Positions 1-5,801 of a DNA stretch of 6,368 bases are shown in pieces. Position 1 is the stretch's first letter. Each line of letters opens with the position of its first letter. Source of the stretch: Promethearchaeota archaeon (GTDB taxonomy: Archaea > Asgardarchaeota > Lokiarchaeia > Sigyniarchaeales > SOKP01); NCBI GenBank assembly GCA_016840695.1, contig JAEORV010000099.1, positions 1 to 6,368 of the forward strand, given 5' to 3'. The translations under genes and the position numbers were made by a program. The notes under the pieces were generated by a model. It ran no database searches and was not told the origin of the DNA. It saw only the letters and a program-made list of their open reading frames with translations.

Positions 1-1263
1 GGAGGATTAAGGCAATATCTAATTAATATCGATACTCATTTCAAGTGTTTTATTGGTATAGGCACATGGCTATATGACACATTAAGGACAGGAAATCCGT
101 CAGATCCTTTAGATGTGCTGATGATCATAGCGCGATACGACGAAGCAGTTCAACCTTCTGATTTAGTAGGTATTTTGGCTAATAGAACGGGAGTTCCAGT
201 GGTAGATATTGATGTAAATCGTATATATGGTAGTTTTGAACACGGAAATGCGACAATGATGTATTTAGACGATAATAGCAATCACTTATTTACAGCATGG
301 GACGAAGATTTTATCAGAGAAGCAAGAGATTGGGCGATTAACTCTTTTGGTATCAATGTAATTGACGAAAATTTTTACGCGAACATTAGAGGAATCATTT
401 TATTTGTTCAAATCTTTGGAGGCGTTGGATTTTTCTTTTTAAGCATTGAACCCTTGTCAAAATTGATTTTAAAGTCGAAAAAAGACAGAGATATTGAAAT
501 AGATTTTTATAAAATAGAACTCCCCGAGGTTTCAATAAAAACCATTACAATCAGGGCCATAGGATATAGCTTGGCTTTAGGGGTACTAGGAATTCTTCTT
601 TTCATTCCACTTTTGCTCTTTTTACCACTAGCGATTGCGGGATTTGTTTTAGCTCTCTTATTCGGAGCGGCTTTTGGGATTCTTATTCTTTTATGGAGAA
701 TGGCGAAAAAATCAAACTTACGGCTGAGGGACATGTTTAGAGGCGTATTCAAAGGACGGGAAAAAGTACTTCGCCAAATCGTTTTAGGTGCGGTTTTAAC
801 GACAATCCTCTATCTAATTGCTTACTTATCGACAGGGTTGAACTATATGGGATTTGTTCCTTCTATTACAAAGATGTGGACCATCCCGATATATTTTGCG
901 ATAAGCTTCGTCATTTTCATAATGTTTAACTTGTTAACGCAAGTAATTCTCCAAAATAAATACGAAGATAGTCATAAAAGCCTTCTCAAAGCAGGATTTC
1001 CAGGATTCCTATTTCCATTCGTATACTATTTTACCTATCTTTTAATATTCGGTATGGTTCTGAATAGTTACTTCTACTTCGGTAATTTCATGCCAATTGC
1101 CTCAATTATGTTTTCGTTAACCGCTTTTGTTTCAGTAGTGTGTTATAAGAAGTCGGGAAACATCATAGTTGGAGCAATCGTAAATTCGTTCATGCTGACA
1201 ATACTAATCGTTACGATGTCTCCACCCCAAACTGGACTCGAGTTCTTAATGGGATTCTTTTAA
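1..1263 (+). CDS. Alpha/beta-hydrolase-like domain fused to a polytopic membrane domain (5' truncated)
   Basis: The frame is open from base 1 to the TAA at 1261-1263 (420 visible residues), so the start lies outside the window; the GTG at 115 is an internal codon. Residues 1-120 resemble the end of an alpha/beta hydrolase: 'ARYDEAVQP' (Asp47) fits the acid-residue loop, and 'SNHLFTAW' (His95) followed by a helix ending 'WAINSFG' fits the catalytic histidine and last helix. The nucleophile would lie upstream and cannot be seen. Residues about 129-406 hold roughly eight hydrophobic segments (129-149, 185-205, 206-233, 255-276, 291-316, 334-357, 361-382, 386-406), with a basic loop at 234-256. 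The arrangement suggests a membrane-anchored hydrolase, but substrate and topology are unknown. The fold call rests on motif spacing only. A T-rich stretch follows the stop, and the next gene is convergent. Confidence 0.75.
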   Translation, partial: GGLRQYLINIDTHFKCFIGIGTWLYDTLRTGNPSDPLDVLMIIARYDEAVQPSDLVGILANRTGVPVVDIDVNRIYGSFEHGNATMMYLDDNSNHLFTAWDEDFIREARDWAINSFGINVIDENFYANIRGIILFVQIFGGVGFFFLSIEPLSKLILKSKKDRDIEIDFYKIELPEVSIKTITIRAIGYSLALGVLGILLFIPLLLFLPLAIAGFVLALLFGAAFGILILLWRMAKKSNLRLRDMFRGVFKGREKVLRQIVLGAVLTTILYLIAYLSTGLNYMGFVPSITKMWTIPIYFAISFVIFIMFNLLTQVILQNKYEDSHKSLLKAGFPGFLFPFVYYFTYLLIFGMVLNSYFYFGNFMPIASIMFSLTAFVSVVCYKKSGNIIVGAIVNSFMLTILIVTMSPPQTGLEFLMGFF

Positions 1264-1276
1264 TTAAATAAATTCC

Positions 1277-1287
1277 TTTTTATTTTT
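1277..1287 (+). terminator. Oligo-T terminator of the hydrolase-membrane gene
   Basis: Two runs of five T separated by one A lie 14-24 bases after the stop codon, without a clear hairpin. Archaeal RNA polymerase commonly terminates at such oligo-T tracts. The site sits in a 72-base gap between convergent genes, where termination would be expected. Confidence 0.45.
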
Positions 1288-1335
1288 ATATATTACTTGA
1301 TTAATTCTATCAAATTTGCCGAATAAATAAAGAAA

Positions 1336-2079
1336 TTAACTCATTTCTCGGAATAATATTTCTTTCATCAAGGTTTTCTTGAAAAAGTAGATATATTTTA
1401 CAGTGCCATCAACTACGACAATATTTATGAATCTCATTTTTTTCAAAGTCTCAATCATTTCATCAAAATTTTCTTTCGGAAATTTCTTTTCAAACCATTT
1501 TTTTGTTTCTTCGTAGGGTTTTGGGGCTCTTCTTAAAAGTTGCAAGGTTTCAGAGACATGATCTAGATTTAGGAGAATGTTTAACTCTTCTTCTTCAGGT
1601 TTCTCCTTAGTTTCTTCAACTGTCGCCCAATACAACTCTTGTATCATTTCTCTTATTATAGAATTTTTCTTCAATATCAGTTCTTTATCTGTTTTCGAAT
1701 GTCTAGCCATATCATTAAGATGGAAGGCGGCGTAGAGATCTCCATCTAAGTGTGTATTTTCAATAAATTCACCACATAAATTAATTACAACTTGTTCAGT
1801 TTCCTGCGATAAATGCTCGTCGATTACAATTGAAATTAATAACGATTCTTTTCTTCCTCTAGCCCAATTTGGACGAGGGGAATCAATTTCAAATGAATAA
1901 TTTAAAGTATGAAAAGGATCTAAAGAAAAAGTAAAAAAGGATTGGTTAATATTTTGATCCATTAACCCCGGAATGTTTTTTGATAGTAAATCATCTAATG
2001 GAGGTTCTTCTGGGTAGAAATAAAAAACCATTGGTCCAATTTTTGCATCAAAATAAGATATAACGACTCTAATGTTCAA
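1336..2079 (-). CDS. Longin-like domain protein with possible C-terminal winged helix (Asgard-type)
   Basis: This 247-residue soluble protein has no signal peptide or membrane segment. Residues 1-115 open with a beta strand and 'ISYFDAKIGP', then 'VFYFYP', and continue with 'FEID...RPNWARGRKE' and the hydrophobic strand 'LLISIVID'. I recall this pattern from longin/roadblock-like proteins that are abundant in Asgard archaea. Residues 130-165 are helical and charged, ending in an acidic stretch (KEKPEEEE). Residues about 166-247 show helix-helix-strand-strand character with 'VVVDGTVKYIYFF', compatible with a winged helix. The start is TTG, chosen because AAGGAG lies nine bases upstream and the family motif begins right after it. 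Longin domains usually mediate GTPase or trafficking interactions, but the role here is unknown. The gene is separate from the upstream etf operon: a 118-base gap with a T7 tract lies between them. The longin call is recalled resemblance, not a search result. Confidence 0.7.
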   Translation of the reverse strand: MNIRVVISYFDAKIGPMVFYFYPEEPPLDDLLSKNIPGLMDQNINQSFFTFSLDPFHTLNYSFEIDSPRPNWARGRKESLLISIVIDEHLSQETEQVVINLCGEFIENTHLDGDLYAAFHLNDMARHSKTDKELILKKNSIIREMIQELYWATVEETKEKPEEEELNILLNLDHVSETLQLLRRAPKPYEETKKWFEKKFPKENFDEMIETLKKMRFINIVVVDGTVKYIYFFKKTLMKEILFREMS

Positions 2080-2088
2080 GTAATAACG

Positions 2089-2094
2089 CTCCTT
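2089..2094 (-). promoter_or_regulatory. Ribosome binding site that fixes a TTG start
   Basis: AAGGAG on the minus strand ends nine bases before the TTG at 2079-2077. It supports TTG as the true start of the longin-like protein, since no ATG lies in the same frame near the family N-terminal motif. Confidence 0.7.
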
Positions 2095-2112
2095 GGGATT
2101 TTCTTATTGAAA

Positions 2113-2179
2113 TTAGTTAAATTATGGTCACAGATGCTTCTTAATAATAATAAAAAAATGCCCAAATAAATTTAACTAA
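2113..2179. repeat. 11-base perfect inverted repeat between etfA and the longin-like gene
   Basis: TTAGTTAAATT at 2113-2123 is the exact reverse complement of AATTTAACTAA at 2169-2179, with a 45-base loop holding the T7 tract. The distal arm abuts a TATA-like TTTATT (minus strand, about 2165-2170) that could serve the longin-like gene. The arms may be paired operator half-sites. The AT-rich composition makes a chance repeat possible. Confidence 0.35.
2142..2158 (-). terminator. Oligo-T terminator of the acd-etfB-etfA operon
   Basis: On the minus strand a run of seven T is followed by ATTATTATTA, beginning 40 bases after the etfA stop codon. This fits an archaeal intrinsic terminator and separates the operon from the longin-like gene downstream. 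Confidence 0.5.
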
Positions 2180-2197
2180 CTCATCATCATGTTTTAA

Positions 2198-3220
2198 TTA
2201 GACAGTAAAGTAATCTAATAAGCCGTTTAAAATTTCATTCGCGTCTCCGATGACGCAATAATCCGCTGCGTCAAAGATTCTTGCATTTGGGTCTTTATTG
2301 ATTGCGATTATTGTTTTGGAATCAGAAATGCCCACAACGTGTTGTATAGCACCAGAAATACCAAACCCAATATATAATTCAGAGCTAATCGCCTCTCCGC
2401 TAATCCCTATTTGTAAATGCTCGGGCATCCACCCATCTATGATTGGACGGCGAGTTCCTCCTACTTGGCCGTTTGTCAGCTTTGCTAATTCAAAAAGCTT
2501 GTCAAAATTTTCTTTTGATGATAACCCATGCCCTCCACCTATAACAAATTTGGCGTCTGATAATTTTGAGGAAGGTTTATCTTTTCGGGTAGGCGTTCCA
2601 ACGATTTTTACCTTGATATTACTCGTATCATAAGCGTAATCAACTTTTTCGACTTCTACATCCTTTTTTTTCGATTTTTGTTTTTGAAAAGTACCTCGTG
2701 TAATCGTACACATTTGAGGGCGTGTTTTAGTAATAATTTTTACATTTATATTTCCCCCATACGCAGGTTTAAATGCTTCTGTATTGCGCAAGTTAAGCCC
2801 AGATTCTTCGTTTATTTCAATGTCTAACACATCGCTGACCAAACCCGTTCTACAACGATAAGCCACTCGAGCAGCTAAAGCGTCTCCTGCTTCCGTTGAG
2901 GGAAATAAAAATACTGAAGGTTTATGGTTCTCTACGAGATTGAACACGAGATGGGTAAATATTTGCTCGTGATAATGTTTTAATTCAACGTGACTCATAT
3001 ATACGATCTTGTCCACGCCATGCTCTTTAATGACAGGTATATATTGCTCCGCATCTAAAGCTAACACGATGGCTACAAGGCTCTCGTTTAATTGATCTGC
3101 GATTTCTCTCCCTTTACCTAATATCTCTAGGGCACATTCGTCAACTCTCTCGTGGTCTTTAATTTCCGTAAAAACCCACACATCTTTGTACTCGCTAATT
3201 TCTGTCATGTCTTTCGCCAT
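2198..3220 (-). CDS. etfA: Electron transfer flavoprotein, alpha subunit
   Basis: EtfA pairs with EtfB to carry electrons to or from acyl-CoA dehydrogenase in the cytoplasm. The N-terminal domain (about residues 11-190) contains 'TGLVSDV' and 'KPAYGGNI...RPQM'. The C-terminal FAD domain contains 'GGGHGL', 'VGGTRRP' (Arg257 aligns with the flavin-binding Arg), 'QIGISGE' (Ser274 where many have Thr), 'GISGAIQH' (His294) and 'AINKDPNARIF...ADYCVIGD'. The length of 340 residues is normal. The 'YGGNI...RPQM' and N-terminal 'EYKDVWVFTE' segments resemble the bifurcating Acidaminococcus EtfA. The ATG at 3220 lies two bases after the etfB stop (TAAGGATG), suggesting coupled translation. The ATG at 3208 (Met5) gives an N-terminus closer to relatives and puts AAGG at a usable distance, so it may be the real start. 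The family call is firm; the electron acceptor is inferred. Confidence 0.96.
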   Translation of the reverse strand: MAKDMTEISEYKDVWVFTEIKDHERVDECALEILGKGREIADQLNESLVAIVLALDAEQYIPVIKEHGVDKIVYMSHVELKHYHEQIFTHLVFNLVENHKPSVFLFPSTEAGDALAARVAYRCRTGLVSDVLDIEINEESGLNLRNTEAFKPAYGGNINVKIITKTRPQMCTITRGTFQKQKSKKKDVEVEKVDYAYDTSNIKVKIVGTPTRKDKPSSKLSDAKFVIGGGHGLSSKENFDKLFELAKLTNGQVGGTRRPIIDGWMPEHLQIGISGEAISSELYIGFGISGAIQHVVGISDSKTIIAINKDPNARIFDAADYCVIGDANEILNGLLDYFTV

Positions 3221-3222
3221 CC

Positions 3223-4038
3223 TTATAAATGTTGCTTACCAATCCATATCTTTTCGATACTGTGTCCTTGCATAATCTCTATTAATTTTTGAACTTTCTC
3301 GGAGGTACTCCCTTTTAAAAATTCTTTTTTCCGTTTCATTTCTTCGGGTTTTTCTGTTTTTGTAACTCTTGTTGGAGATTTCATGTTTCCGTCAATACAA
3401 TCTGGAGAATTCAAACAAGCATGATCCGTCATCTCAATTTCTGCCTCAAAAGCGTTTTTAATGCCCAATAACGAAATATGTCGAGGTTCATTATAATGCC
3501 TACCTACCCGTAATAAAACGGGTAATTCTGCTTCAACATTTTGGCTCTCGTGACCAAAATTTCTATGACAAGCAACGATGTTTTTCTTTATATCCAATGA
3601 AAATATATCTGTTAAAAGTGGAATGTCGAGGGCTTCCGATAACTGGTATGGAACTTGTCCGGTGCTTGAATCGGAAGTTTTAGTTCCGGTTATGATTAGG
3701 TCATAATCTTTGATCTTGTCAAACACCTCTTTTAAGACCAAAGTGGTTTGAAGGGTATCGGAATATGCAAAGATTGGATCGCACACATGAATTGCTTTAT
3801 CTACGCCCATTGCCAAACATTCTCTCAATGCAGATTCAGCCTGAGGAGGACCCATAGTTAATGCCGTGACCTCACCACCGTATTTTTCCTTTAGATTAAG
3901 TCCAAATTCTAAGGCGTGAAAATCGTCTTGGTTAATCACGTTTTCAATTCCCTCGCGAATGATTGTCCCAGAGGCTCTATTTATTTGTAAATTATGAGTA
4001 TCAGGAACCTGCTTAATTAACACAAAAATCTTAACCAT
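3223..4038 (-). CDS. etfB: Electron transfer flavoprotein, beta subunit
   Basis: EtfB is the partner of EtfA. It binds AMP in classical ETF, or a second FAD and NAD(H) in bifurcating ETF. Visible motifs are 'IKQVPDT' (8-14), 'IREGIENVIN' (27-36), 'EVTALTMGPPQAE' (56-68), 'LRECLAMGVDKAIHV' (71-85), 'SDTLQTT' (93-99), the nucleotide loop 'GTKTSDSSTGQVP' (118-130), 'VGRHYNEPR' (178-186) and the C-terminal arm 'KSPTRV' (220-225) that wraps around EtfA. The 'TMGPPQAE...LRECLA...SDTL' block matches what I recall of bifurcating EtfB better than human ETFB. The nucleotide loop is unusual, with DSST where the Acidaminococcus protein has DGDT. The C-terminal region also carries 'HACLNSPDC' (206-214). 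The 271-residue length is normal. GAGGT lies ten bases before the ATG, inside the end of acd, which stops one base before this start. Confidence 0.96.
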   Translation of the reverse strand: MVKIFVLIKQVPDTHNLQINRASGTIIREGIENVINQDDFHALEFGLNLKEKYGGEVTALTMGPPQAESALRECLAMGVDKAIHVCDPIFAYSDTLQTTLVLKEVFDKIKDYDLIITGTKTSDSSTGQVPYQLSEALDIPLLTDIFSLDIKKNIVACHRNFGHESQNVEAELPVLLRVGRHYNEPRHISLLGIKNAFEAEIEMTDHACLNSPDCIDGNMKSPTRVTKTEKPEEMKRKKEFLKGSTSEKVQKLIEIMQGHSIEKIWIGKQHL

Positions 4039-4039
4039 T

Positions 4040-5188
4040 TTAGATGTTACCTCTTAAGATTTGCTGAGCGATGATCAACTTCATTATCTCGCTGGTCCCT
4101 TCATATATTTCAGTCACTTTAACATCGCGATAATAGCGCTCAACGGGTAGGTCCTTCATGTACCCATAGCCCCCGTGAACTTGAAGCGCTTCTTGAGTAG
4201 CCTTTCGAGCTATTTTGCTTGCATAATACTTACACATCGCAGATTCCTTAGTAAATCTCTCTCTATTATCTTTCAAGTATGCCGCCCTGTAAACTAATAA
4301 GCGTGCGGCGTCAATGTTAGTAGCCATTTCTGCCAGTTTAAATGAGACTCCTTGAAAATTTGATATTGGCTTTCTAAATTGAATTCGTCCTTTAGAATAT
4401 TCAACGGCGTGCTCGTAAGCTGCTTGAGCGATACCTAAAGCTTGGGCAGCAATGCCAATCCTTCCTACATCTAATGTTTGCATTGCAATTTTAAATCCAT
4501 CTGATATCTTACCTAAGACATTTTCTTTAGGCACCCGCACGTTATTGAAATACAAGCTCGTTGTTGGATTCCCTCTCATGCCCAATTTATCCTCTTTTGT
4601 TCCGATCTCGTATCCTTCCATGTCTTTTTCAACTAACAACGCGGTCATCCCTTCTTCACCGTTCTCTTTTTTAAACCTCGTTCCAACCACAAGAACTGAC
4701 GCGATAGCCCCGTTTGTTACGAATATTTTGGAGCCATTTAGAACAAAATCATCACCATCTTCAACTGCCAAGCATTCTATGCCTGAAGCATCAGATCCCG
4801 CATTAGGTTCCGTCCACGTGAATCCTGTAATTTTATTTCCCGAAGCAAGGTCAGGGAGAAACTTTTCTTTTTGCTCTTCAGACCCCCACTTATAAATTGG
4901 ATATGCGCCTACTGAGTTGTGGACAGTAACAGTTAATCCCGTCGAAGCACAGATTCTTGAGATTTCTTCGATTGTTATCGAATAGCTTATCGAATCTAAA
5001 TCTGCTCCACCATACTTTTCGGGTAGTTGTATTCCCCACGCGTTAATTTTTGATAGCTCTTTTGCCGTATCCCAGGAGAATTCGGCATCTCTATCTATTA
5101 TAGGAGCAACTGGAGCTAAAACTTCTTCTGAAAACTTCCTAACGCTGCTCCTCACGAGCTTTTGCTTATCTTTAAGTTCGAAATTCAA
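4040..5188 (-). CDS. acd: Acyl-CoA dehydrogenase, short-chain (butyryl-CoA dehydrogenase-like)
   Basis: This FAD enzyme catalyses alpha,beta-dehydrogenation of an acyl-CoA to the trans-2-enoyl-CoA, passing electrons to the EtfAB encoded just downstream. The 382-residue length is standard. The N-terminal helical domain is followed by 'TEPNAGSDASG' (126-136), 'NGSKIFVTNG' (151-160), 'GMRGNPTT' (203-210), 'GRIGIAAQALGIAQ' (242-255), 'RIQFRKPI' (268-275) and 'QVHGGYGYMKDLPVERYYRD' (336-355). 'EIYEGTSEI' contains Glu363, the catalytic base in the short- and medium-chain position. The 'GRIGIAAQALGIA' block and overall shape resemble clostridial Bcd, but chain length cannot be read safely from sequence. 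The TTG start gives the family-typical N-terminus (NFELKDKQ), has GGTG seven bases upstream, and an in-frame stop lies a few codons earlier. This is the first gene of the operon. It could run in the oxidative or reductive direction. Confidence 0.96.
   Translation of the reverse strand: MNFELKDKQKLVRSSVRKFSEEVLAPVAPIIDRDAEFSWDTAKELSKINAWGIQLPEKYGGADLDSISYSITIEEISRICASTGLTVTVHNSVGAYPIYKWGSEEQKEKFLPDLASGNKITGFTWTEPNAGSDASGIECLAVEDGDDFVLNGSKIFVTNGAIASVLVVGTRFKKENGEEGMTALLVEKDMEGYEIGTKEDKLGMRGNPTTSLYFNNVRVPKENVLGKISDGFKIAMQTLDVGRIGIAAQALGIAQAAYEHAVEYSKGRIQFRKPISNFQGVSFKLAEMATNIDAARLLVYRAAYLKDNRERFTKESAMCKYYASKIARKATQEALQVHGGYGYMKDLPVERYYRDVKVTEIYEGTSEIMKLIIAQQILRGNI
4049..4053 (-). promoter_or_regulatory. 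etfB ribosome binding site inside the end of acd
   Basis: GAGGT on the minus strand lies ten bases before the etfB ATG and within the last codons of acd (…LRGNI). Together with the one-base gap, it indicates co-transcription and linked translation of acd and etfB. Confidence 0.7.
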
Positions 5189-5195
5189 TCTTAAA

Positions 5196-5199
5196 CACC
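5196..5199 (-). promoter_or_regulatory. Short ribosome binding site for the TTG start of acd
   Basis: GGTG on the minus strand lies seven bases before the TTG at 5188-5186 and matches part of the GGAGGTGATC consensus. It is weak but supports TTG, the only start in this frame consistent with the family N-terminus before the upstream in-frame stop at 5206-5204. Confidence 0.45.
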
Positions 5200-5206
5200 A
5201 TAGTTA

Positions 5207-5222
5207 ATGTTATATACTTAGA
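5207..5222 (-). promoter_or_regulatory. Candidate proximal TATA box for acd-etfB-etfA
   Basis: The minus strand reads AAGTATATAAC, with TATATA at 5216-5211, about 23-28 bases before the TTG. Used alone it would give a nearly leaderless transcript and exclude the GGTG site, so the distal box may be preferred. Confidence 0.3.
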
Positions 5223-5223
5223 G

Positions 5224-5253
5224 TAAATCGCATGATTCTAGTATAAATTGCAT
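5224..5253. repeat. 10-base direct repeat spaced by 20 bases upstream of acd
   Basis: TAAATCGCAT (5224-5233) and TAAATTGCAT (5244-5253) match at nine of ten positions. Their starts are exactly 20 bases apart, about two helical turns, so a protein could bind both from one face. They lie in the divergent promoter region, and the distal copy includes the distal TATA-like element of the operon. They may be operator half-sites or a duplicated promoter element. Confidence 0.4.
5238..5252 (-). promoter_or_regulatory. Candidate distal TATA box for acd-etfB-etfA
   Basis: The minus strand reads GCAATTTATACTAG, with TTTATA at 5248-5243. Transcription starting about 25 bases downstream, near 5218, would leave a leader of about 30 bases containing the GGTG ribosome binding site. 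This fits a leadered TTG start better than the proximal box. Confidence 0.35.
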
Positions 5254-5286
5254 AGCAAACGATAATTCTTATTTTTTTCCAAACAA

Positions 5287-5299
5287 AATGAATTTATAG
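5287..5299 (+). promoter_or_regulatory. TATA box of the small membrane protein gene (leaderless promoter)
   Basis: TTTATA at 5293-5298, preceded by the purine-rich AAATGAA as a possible BRE, is centred about 26 bases before the ATG at 5321. Archaeal transcription starts about 25 bases after the TATA centre, so the mRNA would begin at or next to the ATG. No Shine-Dalgarno site lies at a usable distance. Confidence 0.55.
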
Positions 5300-5320
5300 G
5301 AAGAATATATTATTATTCAT

Positions 5321-5731
5321 ATGTCTAATACTGAAGTGGTAGTAGAAACGATACCAAAAAAGGATAAGAAAGGTAAAGGTATTATTTGGGCAATCGTGTT
5401 CGCGTTAACTGCTGCGATATATCTTTCAATTCCGACCCACCTCATTGTTACATATTGGGTATGGTTGAACAATTTTGCGATCAACGGAAAACCAGTATAT
5501 ACATTTGCGTTGCTAATGTTATTCTTATATATCATTACGCTAATCTTAGCTGCAATCTACGTGGCGGCAGCATTTCGAGCCATCTATCAGAGAAAAAACA
5601 CGGATCTTGGAATCCCCAAAGGAGTGCAGTGGTGGGGCGCCATGACTTGTATCCTCATCATTGGATTCATGGTGTTTTGGTTTTTCTATAGCGGAGGAGA
5701 TATAGCTTTTTTCGTGCTAAGACCACCATGA
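5321..5731 (+). CDS. Small membrane protein of unknown function, about three helices
   Basis: I do not recognise this 136-residue protein. A charged, lysine-rich N-terminus (residues 1-19, with KKDKKGKG) is followed by hydrophobic segments at about 21-49 (long, ending in 'YWVW'), 60-84 ('ALLMLFLYIITLILAAIYVAAAF') and 104-125 ('WWGAMTCILIIGFMVFWFF'). A basic loop 'RAIYQRKNTDLGIPKG' lies between the last two. By the positive-inside rule the N-terminus and this loop would both be cytoplasmic, giving an N-in topology. The ATG is chosen because it sits at leaderless distance from a good TATA box. The gene is divergent from the acd operon and lies 70 bases before the radical SAM gene in the same direction, but that gene has its own TATA-like box, so a shared operon is not shown. 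No catalytic motif is visible. Confidence 0.75.
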   Translation: MSNTEVVVETIPKKDKKGKGIIWAIVFALTAAIYLSIPTHLIVTYWVWLNNFAINGKPVYTFALLMLFLYIITLILAAIYVAAAFRAIYQRKNTDLGIPKGVQWWGAMTCILIIGFMVFWFFYSGGDIAFFVLRPP

Positions 5732-5763
5732 ATAAACTTTATTAGAGTAAACATCAAATTCTA

Positions 5764-5778
5764 ATTATAATATTTAAG
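5764..5778 (+). promoter_or_regulatory. TATA-like box of the radical SAM gene (leaderless promoter)
   Basis: The AT-rich stretch ATTATAATATTTAAG includes TATTTAAG (5771-5778), centred about 27 bases before the ATG at 5802. No Shine-Dalgarno sequence precedes that ATG, so a leaderless transcript is likely. The surroundings are generally AT-rich, which weakens the call. Confidence 0.4.
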
Positions 5779-5801
5779 ATTACTTGTTTGGTAATTTTAA
5801 G

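Noticed and set aside
1..12. GGAGGATTAAGG looks like a strong ribosome binding site at the window edge.
   Set aside because: The frame used by the first gene is open through it, and the codons it contains continue the hydrolase-like segment, so it is coding sequence here.
115..117. GTG as the start of the membrane protein.
   Set aside because: No ribosome binding site or TATA box precedes it, the frame is open upstream to base 1, and starting there would leave a broken hydrolase domain.
507..752. Minus-strand open frame of 81 codons.
   Set aside because: It lies wholly inside the membrane-protein gene on the opposite strand and has low-complexity, non-family sequence.
1150..1236. The last helix of the membrane protein ('SGNIIVGAIVNSF') recalls the final motif of CPBP (CAAX-type) membrane proteases.
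   Set aside because: The expected EExxxR and HxxxN motifs are absent, and the likeness is only of hydrophobic spacing.
2298..2633. Plus-strand open frame of 111 codons.
   Set aside because: It is antisense to the conserved FAD domain of etfA and shows no protein family features.
4452..4895. Plus-strand open frame of 147 codons.
   Set aside because: It is antisense to conserved acyl-CoA dehydrogenase motifs, and its serine/proline-rich sequence is typical of a shadow frame.
5317..5691. Two other frames overlapping the small membrane protein (minus strand 5317-5535, plus strand 5386-5691).
   Set aside because: The frame at 5321 has well-formed membrane helices, a charged N-terminus and a leaderless promoter at the right distance; the others have none of these.
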